Positions 1-6,851 of a stretch of 9,556 nt of DNA are shown here, in pieces (positions within the stretch are counted from its first letter, which is position 1; each line of letters starts with the position of its first letter). The stretch is from an uncultured Oxalobacteraceae bacterium (lineage in GTDB: Bacteria > Pseudomonadota > Gammaproteobacteria > Burkholderiales > Burkholderiaceae_D): positions 1 to 9,556 of the forward strand of contig CALKVB010000643.1 in assembly GCA_937996605.1 (NCBI GenBank). Reading direction: 5' to 3'. Made by a program: the position numbers and the translations under genes. A model generated the notes under the pieces. The model did not search any database. It was not told where the DNA came from and worked only from the letters and a program-made list of their open reading frames with translations.

Positions 1-1
1 G

Positions 2-1030
2 GCAGGCCGTGTGGCGCTGGTGCACAACGGCATCATCGAAAACCACGACGAACTACGTGCTGCCCTGCAAGCCAAGGGCTATGAGTTTTTGAGCCAAACC
101 GACACCGAGGTCATTGCTCACTTGGTGGACAGCCTCTACAACGGCGATTTGTTTGAGGCGGTCAAAGCGGCCATCGTTCAACTGCACGGCGCGTACGCCA
201 TTGCCGTGTTTCACAAAGACGAGCCACACCGTGTCATTGGCGCACGCGCTGGCTCGCCGCTCATCTTGGGCGTGGGCAAAGAGTACAGCGAAACCTTTCT
301 CGCCAGCGACGCCATGGCTTTGGCTGGTGTGACCGACCAAATCGTCTACCTCGAAGAGGGCGATGTGGTGGACATTCAAATCGGCAAATACTGGGTGCAA
401 GACCGCCACCACAAAGCGGTGACACGCGAAGTCAAAACCGTGCAAGCGCACAGCGGCGCGGCAGAGTTGGGGCCCTACCGCCACTACATGCAAAAAGAAA
501 TCTTCGAGCAACCGCGTGCCATTGCCGACACGCTTGAAGGCATTGAGGGCATCACGCCCGAGTTGTTTGGCAACGGCGCGTACTCTGTGTTCAAAGCGGT
601 GGACAACGTGCTCATCCTCGCTTGCGGCACCAGCTATTACAGCGGCTGCGTGGCCAAGTATTGGATTGAAGCGATTGCCAAAATCCCATGCCAAGTGGAG
701 ATTGCCAGCGAGTACCGCTACCGCGAATCGGTGCCCAACCCCAACAGCTTGGTGGTGACCATCAGCCAGTCTGGCGAAACAGCCGACACCTTGGCGGCCT
801 TGCGCCACGCGCAAAGCTTGGGCATGGACAAAACGCTCACCATTTGCAACGTGTCCACCAGTGCCATGGTGCGCGAGTGCAAGCTGGCATACGTCACCCG
901 CGCAGGCGCAGAGATTGGCGTGGCTTCCACCAAAGCTTTCACCACACAGTTGGCCGGTTTGTTCTTGCTCACCTTGGCCTTGGCACAAACCAAAGGCCGT
1001 TTGAGCGACGAACAAGAAGCCGCACAAGTG
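2..1030 (+). other. glmS: GlmS segment: glutamine--fructose-6-phosphate aminotransferase, both ends missing
   Basis: GlmS makes glucosamine-6-phosphate from fructose-6-phosphate and glutamine, the first committed step to UDP-GlcNAc, peptidoglycan and LPS; it acts in the cytoplasm. The segment begins near residue 91 of the E. coli enzyme. The glutaminase domain shows VHNGIIENH (oxyanion-hole Asn and Gly) and TDTEVIAHL (the Asp that binds glutamine). YRHYMQKEI then leads into the first SIS domain, with the sugar-phosphate loop ACGTS at 620-634, SQSGETADT near 764-790 and STKAFTTQ near 926-950. It breaks off soon after LSDEQEAA, at about residue 410 of 609. The N-terminal nucleophile Cys and the second SIS domain with the isomerase residues are therefore absent. 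Codon use and GC differ from everything to the right, suggesting a Comamonadaceae-like source (inference). The boundary with the Rep segment is approximate to about 10 bases. Confidence 0.93.
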
Positions 1031-2071
1031 GCCATTATGATTTCAGCACATCGTTTCGAGCGACGTGCGAATTGGTCGGATTACGCAATTCTGTATCGCG
1101 GCAATCATCAAGCCCGTATCATTGAACAGTCTTTACGCAAAGAGCGTATTCCCTACACAATTTCGGGTGGTCAGAGTTTCTTTGATAAAGCCGAAATCAA
1201 AGACATCATTGCTTACTTGCGTTTAATTGCCAATGAAGAAGATGATCCTGCATTTATTCGAGCTGTCACCACCCCACGACGTGGCGTCGGCCAAGCTACC
1301 TTAGAAGCACTTGGCTCGTTCGCTGGTAAATGGCAGTGCTCCTTGTTTGAAGCCGTTTTCAAAGGGGGGATTGAAGCCATTCTCACCGATAGACAATTAC
1401 GTCCTCTGCGTGAGTTCTGCACTTTCATCAACAACGTTGAGGCCCACGCGCATCGTGAGGGACATGCAGAAATTTTGTTAGCCGAGTTGATGAAAGAAAT
1501 TAATTACGAGAGTTATCTCTACGATAGTTTTGACGATAAGGCCGCCCAAGCGAAATGGCAGAACGTGCTTGATTTCACGCAATGGCTCTCGCAAAAAGGT
1601 AGTGGTGGTAAAGACGGCACCGATGATCATCGTAGCTTGCTCGATCTCACTCAAATGGTCGCCCTCATGACCATGATGGAAGGCAAAGATGAAGATCCTG
1701 ATGCAGTAAGGATGTCGACCCTACATGCCTCCAAAGGTTTGGAATACCCGCATGTGTTTTTGGTTGGCGTTGAAGAAGGTATCTTGCCGCATAAAGGCGA
1801 TCCTGATGCGCCGGTTGAGACGATCGCCGCACGTATCGAAGAAGAGCGACGCTTGATGTATGTGGGCATCACTCGAGCGCAACGTAGTTTGCACGTGTCG
1901 TGGTGTAAAAAGCGCAAACGTGCTGGTGAATCGATACATTGCGACCCCTCACGCTTTATCAAAGAAATGAAACTCGACGAAGGCGACGCGCCACCAAAAG
2001 AAGATGAAGTGATTACCCCGAAAAATCGCTTGGCTAGTTTGAAGGCATTGTTGAGTCGATCGAAAGAGTAA
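2..2071 (+). CDS. Chimeric reading frame: partial GlmS joined in frame to the C-terminal half of Rep helicase
   Basis: One open frame runs from the left edge to a TAA at 2069-2071. It is already coding before the first GTG at 11 (codons A-G-R-V-A-L-V-H-N-G), so the real start lies outside the window. Up to about base 1025 it encodes glutamine--fructose-6-phosphate aminotransferase. From about base 1031 it encodes the second half of a Rep/UvrD superfamily 1 helicase. The GlmS part stops inside its sugar-isomerase region, and the Rep part lacks the Walker A ATPase half. As written, the product could do neither reaction completely. GC also changes at the join: 38 of 60 bases at 781-840 against 22 of 60 at 1201-1260. 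A fused bifunctional protein is not a known architecture, so I infer a chimeric assembly or, less likely, a real rearrangement. The domain identities are secure; a biological single gene is doubtful. Confidence 0.85.
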   Translation, partial: AGRVALVHNGIIENHDELRAALQAKGYEFLSQTDTEVIAHLVDSLYNGDLFEAVKAAIVQLHGAYAIAVFHKDEPHRVIGARAGSPLILGVGKEYSETFLASDAMALAGVTDQIVYLEEGDVVDIQIGKYWVQDRHHKAVTREVKTVQAHSGAAELGPYRHYMQKEIFEQPRAIADTLEGIEGITPELFGNGAYSVFKAVDNVLILACGTSYYSGCVAKYWIEAIAKIPCQVEIASEYRYRESVPNPNSLVVTISQSGETADTLAALRHAQSLGMDKTLTICNVSTSAMVRECKLAYVTRAGAEIGVASTKAFTTQLAGLFLLTLALAQTKGRLSDEQEAAQVAIMISAHRFERRANWSDYAILYRGNHQARIIEQSLRKERIPYTISGGQSFFDKAEIKDIIAYLRLIANEEDDPAFIRAVTTPRRGVGQATLEALGSFAGKWQCSLFEAVFKGGIEAILTDRQLRPLREFCTFINNVEAHAHREGHAEILLAELMKEINYESYLYDSFDDKAAQAKWQNVLDFTQWLSQKGSGGKDGTDDHRSLLDLTQMVALMTMMEGKDEDPDAVRMSTLHASKGLEYPHVFLVGVEEGILPHKGDPDAPVETIAARIEEERRLMYVGITRAQRSLHVSWCKKRKRAGESIHCDPSRFIKEMKLDEGDAPPKEDEVITPKNRLASLKALLSRSKE
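1031..2071 (+). other. rep: Rep segment: C-terminal half of ATP-dependent DNA helicase Rep
   Basis: Rep is a 3'-5' superfamily 1A helicase that clears proteins from DNA ahead of replication forks and helps restart them. From ISAHRFERR onward the frame aligns by eye with E. coli Rep from about residue 330 to the end. Helicase motif IV is seen as DYAILYRGNHQAR (about 1079-1117), followed by IPYTISGGQSFF and the 2B subdomain. Motif V is STLHASKGLEYP (about 1712-1747) and motif VI is RRLMYVGITRAQ (about 1848-1883). The tail NRLASLKALL matches the end usual in Burkholderiales Rep proteins. Domain 1A with Walker A (motif I), motif Ia and the Walker B motif II are missing, so this part cannot hydrolyse ATP. 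The next gene is co-directional 90 bp downstream. Its lower GC matches the rest of the window, so this part belongs with the downstream genes. Confidence 0.93.
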
Positions 2072-2124
2072 GGCTGAGATACTGACGTCAGCACGATGCA
2101 CAGTTTTTATAGCGCCACTTGATC

Positions 2125-2133
2125 TGGTATAGT
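2125..2133 (+). promoter_or_regulatory. Extended -10 promoter of the CPBP protease gene
   Basis: TGG-TATAGT fits the sigma-70 extended -10 consensus TGn-TATAAT with five of six bases in the hexamer. No good -35 lies 16-18 bp upstream, which is common for extended -10 promoters. Transcription would begin near 2140, upstream of the ATG at 2162 but downstream of the in-frame GTG at 2132. This argues for the ATG as the start. Confidence 0.5.
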
Positions 2134-2161
2134 GAGGCGATCTTCGATTTCCTGTGTTTCT

Positions 2162-2896
2162 ATGTCTCTCATCAAAAGTACGAGTGCATCAAACTCAGCT
2201 TCACAAAATTTCTTTCGACGGGAATTTCAATTACTCGTAGGTTTTCTGCGACAACCAACGCGGGGACCTCGGCATACATTGTCGCGCCCAACGTATTGGA
2301 AACGCATTCTGTTTTTGTCCATCTTAGATATCACTATTAGTGCCTGTATCTTGCTCTTCTTGATGCAATTTTCGGTATTTGCAAGTCTCGATTTTAAACA
2401 CAACTATAAGGATGTATTCCTTTGTTTTTTTGCAGTCATGATCGCACCTCCGATAGAGGAATTCGTGTTTCGTGCGGGTTTGCGTAATTTTGCCTATAGT
2501 CTTTTGATCGGCCCCTTGATCATTGCTGCTTTCGTCGCCAACTGGTGGATACTTGTGATTCTCGCTGCCGTTCTTGCGCTTGAGACAGCGTATCTGCGGT
2601 GGAAACTTACGAGGGAGGCAAATCGCGGTCGAGCTCTAGGCTTTCGTTTAGGTCGTCAATTTATTCAGAGTTACCGATGGATTTTTTGGTCGTATGCAGT
2701 TGCGTTTTCCTTGGTGCATTTAGGTAACTATAACATCAGCAAACCTAGTGATTGGGTCGTGATTTTTGCGGTACTGCCGCAGCTATTTGCCGGTGTGGTA
2801 TGGGCCTACGGCAGACTGCGGATGAATCTCTTAGCTTCGATTATTCTGCACATCATCCACAACGGTGTGTTTGTATTGATCGCATTGGCGGTATAG
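2162..2896 (+). CDS. CPBP-family (CAAX/Abi-type) intramembrane metalloprotease
   Basis: This is a 244-residue polytopic inner-membrane protein of the CPBP family (PF02517, related to Rce1 CAAX prenyl protease). Bacterial members cleave within or near the membrane, and their substrates are mostly unknown. The three family signatures are present in order: EEFVFR (E99, E100, R104), FSLVH (F182, H186) and HIIHN (H230, N234), giving the Glu and His residues expected to hold the catalytic metal. Hydrophobic segments surround them, and a basic, Ser-rich N-terminus precedes the first. The spacing from R104 to F182, about 77 residues, is longer than I expect for the family and contains a hydrophobic stretch plus a basic loop. 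An in-frame GTG at 2132 would add ten residues but overlaps the probable -10, so the ATG at 2162 is preferred; no clear Shine-Dalgarno is visible. It converges with the minus-strand genes. Physiological role unknown. Confidence 0.85.
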   Translation: MSLIKSTSASNSASQNFFRREFQLLVGFLRQPTRGPRHTLSRPTYWKRILFLSILDITISACILLFLMQFSVFASLDFKHNYKDVFLCFFAVMIAPPIEEFVFRAGLRNFAYSLLIGPLIIAAFVANWWILVILAAVLALETAYLRWKLTREANRGRALGFRLGRQFIQSYRWIFWSYAVAFSLVHLGNYNISKPSDWVVIFAVLPQLFAGVVWAYGRLRMNLLASIILHIIHNGVFVLIALAV

Positions 2897-2915
2897 GCCT
2901 TTGCTCTAGCATGCG

Positions 2916-2940
2916 CCCGCTTTGAAATTTGCAAAGCGGG
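2916..2940. terminator. Hairpin between convergent genes, possible bidirectional terminator
   Basis: CCCGCTTTG at 2916-2924 pairs perfectly with CAAAGCGGG at 2932-2940 across a 7-base loop: a 9-bp stem with five G-C pairs. It begins 20 bp after the CPBP stop codon and 41 bp beyond the stop of the minus-strand DUF6624 gene. Neither side has a proper T tract (TTCAAT follows on the plus strand), so intrinsic termination may be weak. Position and symmetry suggest it ends both transcripts or protects their 3' ends. Confidence 0.6.
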
Positions 2941-2980
2941 TTCAATAGTAAGTCCAAGTCAGGCTAATGCGAGGGTTCTT

Positions 2981-4357
2981 TTATCGCTTCCATGAATATA
3001 CCTGGCGCACAAAATAATCTTCACTCCCCACAAGTTTCACCTCTTTTTTGCGTTCAAAGCTATCGGATTTGAGGGTGTAGGTGAAGCGAAACTGCGCTGC
3101 GCGCTTGTCATCTTCACCCGACATGGTAGTGACGATTCTTAAGGTACCGTTTGGCCACAGCTCACGGGAAATCACTTCTTCATTGCCCAATTTTTTGCCA
3201 CCATCTGTGAGACGAATACTATCTTTAGTGTTGGCATGTGGTTCTTCATCATAGCCATAGCTCCACAACCACACGCTAGGGTCTTGCTCTGAACGTGTGA
3301 TGCGTAAATTGGAGGGAATACTGGTCCAAGTGTTCTTGCTATAGTCTAAGTATCTGAGTTCTCCGCGCCAAAGTTTATCGCTTAGTGCTTGAAGATCTGC
3401 GACCTGAAACACTTGTTCGCGATCGAATTTCGCCATTTCCTCTTTGTATTGAGCGAGATCCCATTTCAGATCCCAATTTCGGATGTAAGCCGCGATAGGG
3501 TCGAGGCCGATTTCTACACGACGTTTGTCGAGGCGATCTGGATCCTCGATGGGATATAGCTCATAGCCGCCCTCCGATTTGCCCCGGAGTTGACTACCGT
3601 AAATTTGCTTGAGACCTGCTTCGGTGTTGATACGATCGATTAAAAGTGCAAAGTCACTCATAGCCGCCTTGTTCTCCTTAAGCGCCTGTCGCATAATCGG
3701 GAGATATTTCACCCGTGTTTCTGGTGAAGCATGCTGAATTACAAGGAAGATCGTTTGGCTGGCACGGCGCCCTACCTGTTGCGGCCCCAACCAACCGTTC
3801 TCCTTAAGAATTTGCTCGACTTCGATCAAGTTCGCTTCATCTTTTTTGTCGATTTCGTCCCATAATGCCTTGAGCTCAGGAGAGTTAAGACCGAACTGCT
3901 GTTGGGTTCCTTGTATTTTTTGGCGTAAACTTTGATCGTCGTTAAAAATGCGTTCGAGTTGTTCTTTAAGTTTGTGATCGTAGTTTTTCTCTTGTGCTGC
4001 GAGCTTGCTTTGTAGAGCCTCTACAGTCGGGCCCCAACGCTTATCTTTATGCAGCGAAATGAGGTCGCTGTCGGCTTTCATATGATCAAGGTTAAACCAG
4101 CCTAGGGCGACACTTTGCTGCAGCCATTTAAAGGCGCTGTCTTTGTCGCCAGCCAAAGCTGCGACGCAGGCTGCATCATATAAATCGATATAGCTGCCTA
4201 GCTTGAGGGAGAACGCTTGTTTAAACTGGGAGTGGGCAATCTTGTAGTCTTTGTTATTGAGCGCGGTACGAGCTCGTAGGATGTGATCGCTATACGTTTG
4301 TGCTTGTGAAGTCGAGAGGGCTAAGGCGATGGAGGCGCCGAGTATCCATTTTTTCAT
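2981..4357 (-). CDS. Exported TPR-like / DUF6624 protein with a beta-rich C-terminal domain
   Basis: The 458-residue product has a Sec signal peptide (MKKW, hydrophobic core, probable cleavage after SQA at residue 19), so it is likely periplasmic. Residues ~24-110 form a TPR-like helical region in which YDAACVAALAGD resembles a TPR repeat. Residues ~130-295 match my recollection of DUF6624: a helical start, VGRRASQTIFLVIQHA (195-210), the DRINTEAGLKQIYGSQ stretch and YPIEDPDRLDKRR (268-280). Residues ~325-458 are a Trp/Tyr-rich, strand-rich domain with DYSKNTWTSIPSNL (338-351), possibly lipocalin-like. I see no catalytic motif and the function is unknown; protein or ligand binding is plausible. 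The ATG lies 31 bp after the MATE gene stop and no clear Shine-Dalgarno precedes it, so translation may be coupled or low. It is probably the last gene of a three-gene operon. Family assignment is by motif memory. Confidence 0.75.
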   Translation of the reverse strand: MKKWILGASIALALSTSQAQTYSDHILRARTALNNKDYKIAHSQFKQAFSLKLGSYIDLYDAACVAALAGDKDSAFKWLQQSVALGWFNLDHMKADSDLISLHKDKRWGPTVEALQSKLAAQEKNYDHKLKEQLERIFNDDQSLRQKIQGTQQQFGLNSPELKALWDEIDKKDEANLIEVEQILKENGWLGPQQVGRRASQTIFLVIQHASPETRVKYLPIMRQALKENKAAMSDFALLIDRINTEAGLKQIYGSQLRGKSEGGYELYPIEDPDRLDKRRVEIGLDPIAAYIRNWDLKWDLAQYKEEMAKFDREQVFQVADLQALSDKLWRGELRYLDYSKNTWTSIPSNLRITRSEQDPSVWLWSYGYDEEPHANTKDSIRLTDGGKKLGNEEVISRELWPNGTLRIVTTMSGEDDKRAAQFRFTYTLKSDSFERKKEVKLVGSEDYFVRQVYSWKR

Positions 4358-4388
4358 GATTGAATCTAGCGTTGAGGAGGGCAGGGTT

Positions 4389-5750
4389 TCAATTGTTGTG
4401 AGTATGATGCTGTTCGATTTTTTGTAAAACGCGGAAGCACAACCAGACCCCGAGTATACCGAAAAAAACCACGCCCAAACCGTAGCCCGCCATCACCCCG
4501 CGAGCACCAAACCAGAGTCCTCCAAAGTAGACGAAAGGAATCACGCCGATGGTGGAACGGCCCCAGTTGAGTACCGTGGAATATAGTGGATAACCGAGAT
4601 TGTTGAAGGCAGCATTGGCTACAAACAGGCTGCCATTGAAGAGAAAACTACCAGCCACAAACACACAAAAGAATACGATGACCTCTTCGGCCATGCCGCT
4701 GGCGTCGAAGGCGCGTGCAATCCAATGACTAAATAGGGCCAGTAAAACCCATACGACGGTCACATAAATGAGTGTGAATTTGAGACTGTCACGCATGGTA
4801 GAACGTAAGCGATCAAACCGTTTGGCACCTAGGTTTTGACCGAGGATAGGGCCAATTGCACCCGATAAGGCAAATAATCCTGCGAAGGCCATTGGAATCA
4901 AACGCGAGACTACGGCCCAACCCGCGACAGCTTGATCGCCGTAAGCAGCGATTGCAGTAGTCACGGCGGCATTGCCGACCGGTGTAGCCACATTGGTTAA
5001 GATTGCTGGAATGCCGATACTAGCGAAGGCTTTGGCACCACGTTGAAAAACTTCTTTGCTTGGTTTGGCGTAAAGTTGGTGCACTTTGAGTACCCCGTAA
5101 AAACCTACGCCGGCTAATACCAAACGAGCACAAATATTTGCGTAGGCGGCGCCATCAAGCCCCAAGCCAAACACAAAAATAAACAAAGGATCGAGAATAG
5201 CGGTTGCTGCGGCCGCACCGAGTGTGACGAACATCGCACGTTTGCCATCACCGACTGAACGTAGTAGTGCGCTAAGAGCCATACCAAAAGCAAGCAGAGG
5301 AATTGATGGTAAGACCAAACGGCAGAAACGCCCGGCTAGACGCGCAGTTTCGCCCTGCGCACCAAGAACTTGTAACAAAGCCTCAAGAGCGGGATAGGTC
5401 AGACTCACCATGATCAGACTGATACCCGCAATCAGATACATAGAGCTGGCCGCGAATTGTCTGGCCAAGGGGAAGTCGCCACTACCAATCGCACGGGAGA
5501 CAGTAGCGGTCACGGCGATCGATAAACCTATCGATACAGAGGTGTGAAAAAATAATAAGGTACTTGCATAGCCAACCGCAGCGGCTAATTCATGACGCCC
5601 GAGCTGGGAAATATAAAGAAGATTTAATACGTCGACCAAGAAGACCGCGATTAGCCCTATGGAGCCAGTTGCCGTCATGTTAATCACATGACGCATGGTA
5701 GAACCTTCGACGAATTTCCCTTGTAGGGTTTTGACTTGAGCAGATGCCAT
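4389..5750 (-). CDS. MATE-family efflux transporter
   Basis: This is a 453-residue inner-membrane protein with about twelve hydrophobic segments, the usual size for MATE (multidrug and toxic compound extrusion) exporters, which use Na+ or H+ antiport. An early FLVDVLNLLYISQLG block (residues 37-51) fits the MATE TM1, with Asp40 in the place of the NorM TM1 acidic residue. SALLRSVGDGKRAM (160-173) and LDPLFIF (186-192) are the paired signatures of the first half, and GAIGPILGQNLGA begins the matching block of the second half. It could belong to the NorM or DinF branch; substrates cannot be read from sequence. The ATG at 5750 is 44 bp after the stop of the solute-binding protein gene, and the exported DUF6624 gene follows 31 bp downstream, so the three are probably co-transcribed. 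The stop is TGA at 4391-4389. No interruption or missing segment is seen. Confidence 0.93.
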   Translation of the reverse strand: MASAQVKTLQGKFVEGSTMRHVINMTATGSIGLIAVFLVDVLNLLYISQLGRHELAAAVGYASTLLFFHTSVSIGLSIAVTATVSRAIGSGDFPLARQFAASSMYLIAGISLIMVSLTYPALEALLQVLGAQGETARLAGRFCRLVLPSIPLLAFGMALSALLRSVGDGKRAMFVTLGAAAATAILDPLFIFVFGLGLDGAAYANICARLVLAGVGFYGVLKVHQLYAKPSKEVFQRGAKAFASIGIPAILTNVATPVGNAAVTTAIAAYGDQAVAGWAVVSRLIPMAFAGLFALSGAIGPILGQNLGAKRFDRLRSTMRDSLKFTLIYVTVVWVLLALFSHWIARAFDASGMAEEVIVFFCVFVAGSFLFNGSLFVANAAFNNLGYPLYSTVLNWGRSTIGVIPFVYFGGLWFGARGVMAGYGLGVVFFGILGVWLCFRVLQKIEQHHTHNN

Positions 5751-5788
5751 TGAATTAGACGTGTGATTTAACGCGGATCAAATGGCAT

Positions 5789-5797
5789 AGTGTATCA
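5789..5797 (-). promoter_or_regulatory. Possible internal extended -10 promoter for the MATE gene
   Basis: On the minus strand TGA-TACACT fits TGn-TATAAT with four of six hexamer bases. Its TGA is also the stop codon of the upstream solute-binding gene. It lies about 39 bp before the MATE ATG. No well-placed -35 is seen (TTGATG lies only 12 bp upstream), so the call is weak. If real, it would allow expression of the exporter apart from the first gene. Confidence 0.25.
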
Positions 5798-6568
5798 GTT
5801 TGGGTTCATCAAGGCTGGCAAGCTTCCATCTTTTCGTCCTTTCAGGATGGCTGCGCTGATCCTTTGTAAGATTTGGTTTTTGTCAGAATCAATCTTCATA
5901 GCAAAATGATTGGTTAAAATTGACACGGGTTTGTTGGCGACACAGAACAGTTTGGCGTTGCCGTCTTGTTTGATTTCGTACCTGCGATTGATAGATTCTT
6001 CGATTTCTTTTGCGTTGCTAATGCCGCCATACCAAATCAAACTATCGACACGTTTGAGTGCCAATTTTTGCAGACGTGCAATACCGGCGCCAGTGTCGTG
6101 TTCGACTTGGAATAGTTGATTCGCTTGGCGATCAAATTCTTCTCCAACACTGGTACCGGAAACGATGCCTATGGTTTTTCCTCTTAAGTCTTCGAGTTTT
6201 TCATATTTAAAACTACGATCACAGCGTGTGACTAGCCAATTACCATTGCCATTGATCGGTTCAGAAAAAGCAAATTTTTCACTTCTTTCTTTGGTAATCG
6301 ACATCCCCATTAACATTCCGTCACCATTTAGTGCGTTTTCTATTGCTCGTTTCCATGGGACTCGATGGAGATCGAATTGGATATTAAGCTGGGTTTCTAG
6401 ATAGTTAAGCAAATGTAAATTCGGACCAGTCAAAGGAACCTCTTTGCCTTTTGCATCGAACTCCGCGATGGTGTAGAGCCGAACCAGTTCTTTTGCCTGG
6501 GCCTTTACCGATGTTGCTGAACCGATGCTCAGTGCGAACAGTAAGATGGTGAGGTAGTTTAACTTCAT
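5795..6568 (-). CDS. Periplasmic solute-binding protein, SBP_bac_3 type
   Basis: The product has 257 residues from the preferred start, with a Sec signal peptide (MKLNYLTILLFALSIG, probable cleavage after VKA or AQA). The mature part looks like a family 3 extracellular solute-binding protein (PF00497), the periplasmic amino-acid-type receptors. GPNLHLLNYLETQLN, VPWKRAIENALNGDG and SITKERSEKFAFSEPI are the usual first-lobe blocks, and LEDLRGKTIGIVSGTS is the usual opening of the second lobe. The ATG at 6568 has AGG six bases upstream and gives a clean signal peptide. An in-frame ATG at 6586 adds six charged residues (MKDRFA) and has no good Shine-Dalgarno. No ABC permease or ATPase gene is adjacent, so it may serve a transporter elsewhere or act as a sensor. 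It is the first gene of a probable operon with a MATE exporter. Ligand unknown. Confidence 0.85.
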   Translation of the reverse strand: MKLNYLTILLFALSIGSATSVKAQAKELVRLYTIAEFDAKGKEVPLTGPNLHLLNYLETQLNIQFDLHRVPWKRAIENALNGDGMLMGMSITKERSEKFAFSEPINGNGNWLVTRCDRSFKYEKLEDLRGKTIGIVSGTSVGEEFDRQANQLFQVEHDTGAGIARLQKLALKRVDSLIWYGGISNAKEIEESINRRYEIKQDGNAKLFCVANKPVSILTNHFAMKIDSDKNQILQRISAAILKGRKDGSLPALMNPN

Positions 6569-6851
6569 AGCGAACCTGTCTTTCATTATGGAAGTTGATA
6601 CTTGTCATTGTAGACAATTTCGTGAGCACTCATGCTTGGACCTTAATTTACTCATCATATGCCGATTCATCGATGATGCTCAAAAAATGGCTGAAAAATC
6701 TATTCAAATTGCAGATCCTGTGCGATCCTCATTTATTCATAACCTATGCAACTTTTGGCTGCCGTTTGCCGTCAAAGTCAGTCTACTCAGTTTTGCAAGA
6801 AACGCGAATTCATCACACAAAAAGTAACATTTGAGACCGAAGGGAATGAAG
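6569..6851. promoter_or_regulatory. Divergent intergenic region with a small dyad and possible minus-strand -10
   Basis: About 280 bp, AT-rich, separates the solute-binding operon from the metalloprotease gene and should hold both promoters. On the minus strand TACAAT (6612-6607) is a fair -10 for the operon, but no convincing -35 lies 16-18 bp before it. It sits within the perfect dyad ATTGT-AG-ACAAT at 6607-6618, which could be an operator. A second perfect 10-base palindrome, TCATCGATGA, lies at 6667-6676. I find no convincing plus-strand promoter and no small gene in this stretch. Confidence 0.4.
6840..6845 (+). promoter_or_regulatory. Ribosome binding site that sets the metalloprotease start
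   Basis: AAGGGA lies six bases before the ATG at 6852, a normal spacing. It directly abuts the ATG at 6846 and overlaps the extension that would start at TTG 6831. This favours 6852 over the two upstream options. Confidence 0.55.

Noticed and set aside
53..1027. A 324-codon open frame on the minus strand opposite glmS
   Set aside because: It lies antisense to unmistakable GlmS sequence, shows no recognisable domain, and has the Cys/His/Ala-rich composition expected of a mirror frame of a GC-rich gene.
2..2071. A genuine new GlmS-Rep bifunctional protein
   Set aside because: Both enzymes are cut in mid-domain with essential catalytic parts missing, there is no linker, and composition switches at the join; a chimera explains all of this.
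2073..2110. Terminator after rep (CTGACGTCAG palindrome at 2082-2091, then TTTTT at 2104-2108)
   Set aside because: The palindrome has no loop, and no stem of useful length abuts the T run; I could not fold a convincing hairpin.
2132..2161. GTG start at 2132 for the CPBP gene
   Set aside because: It overlaps the TATAGT of a good extended -10, so it would lie upstream of the transcript; the ATG at 2162 fits better.
6831..6851. TTG 6831 or ATG 6846 as the metalloprotease start
   Set aside because: AAGGGA at 6840-6845 is correctly spaced only for the ATG at 6852.
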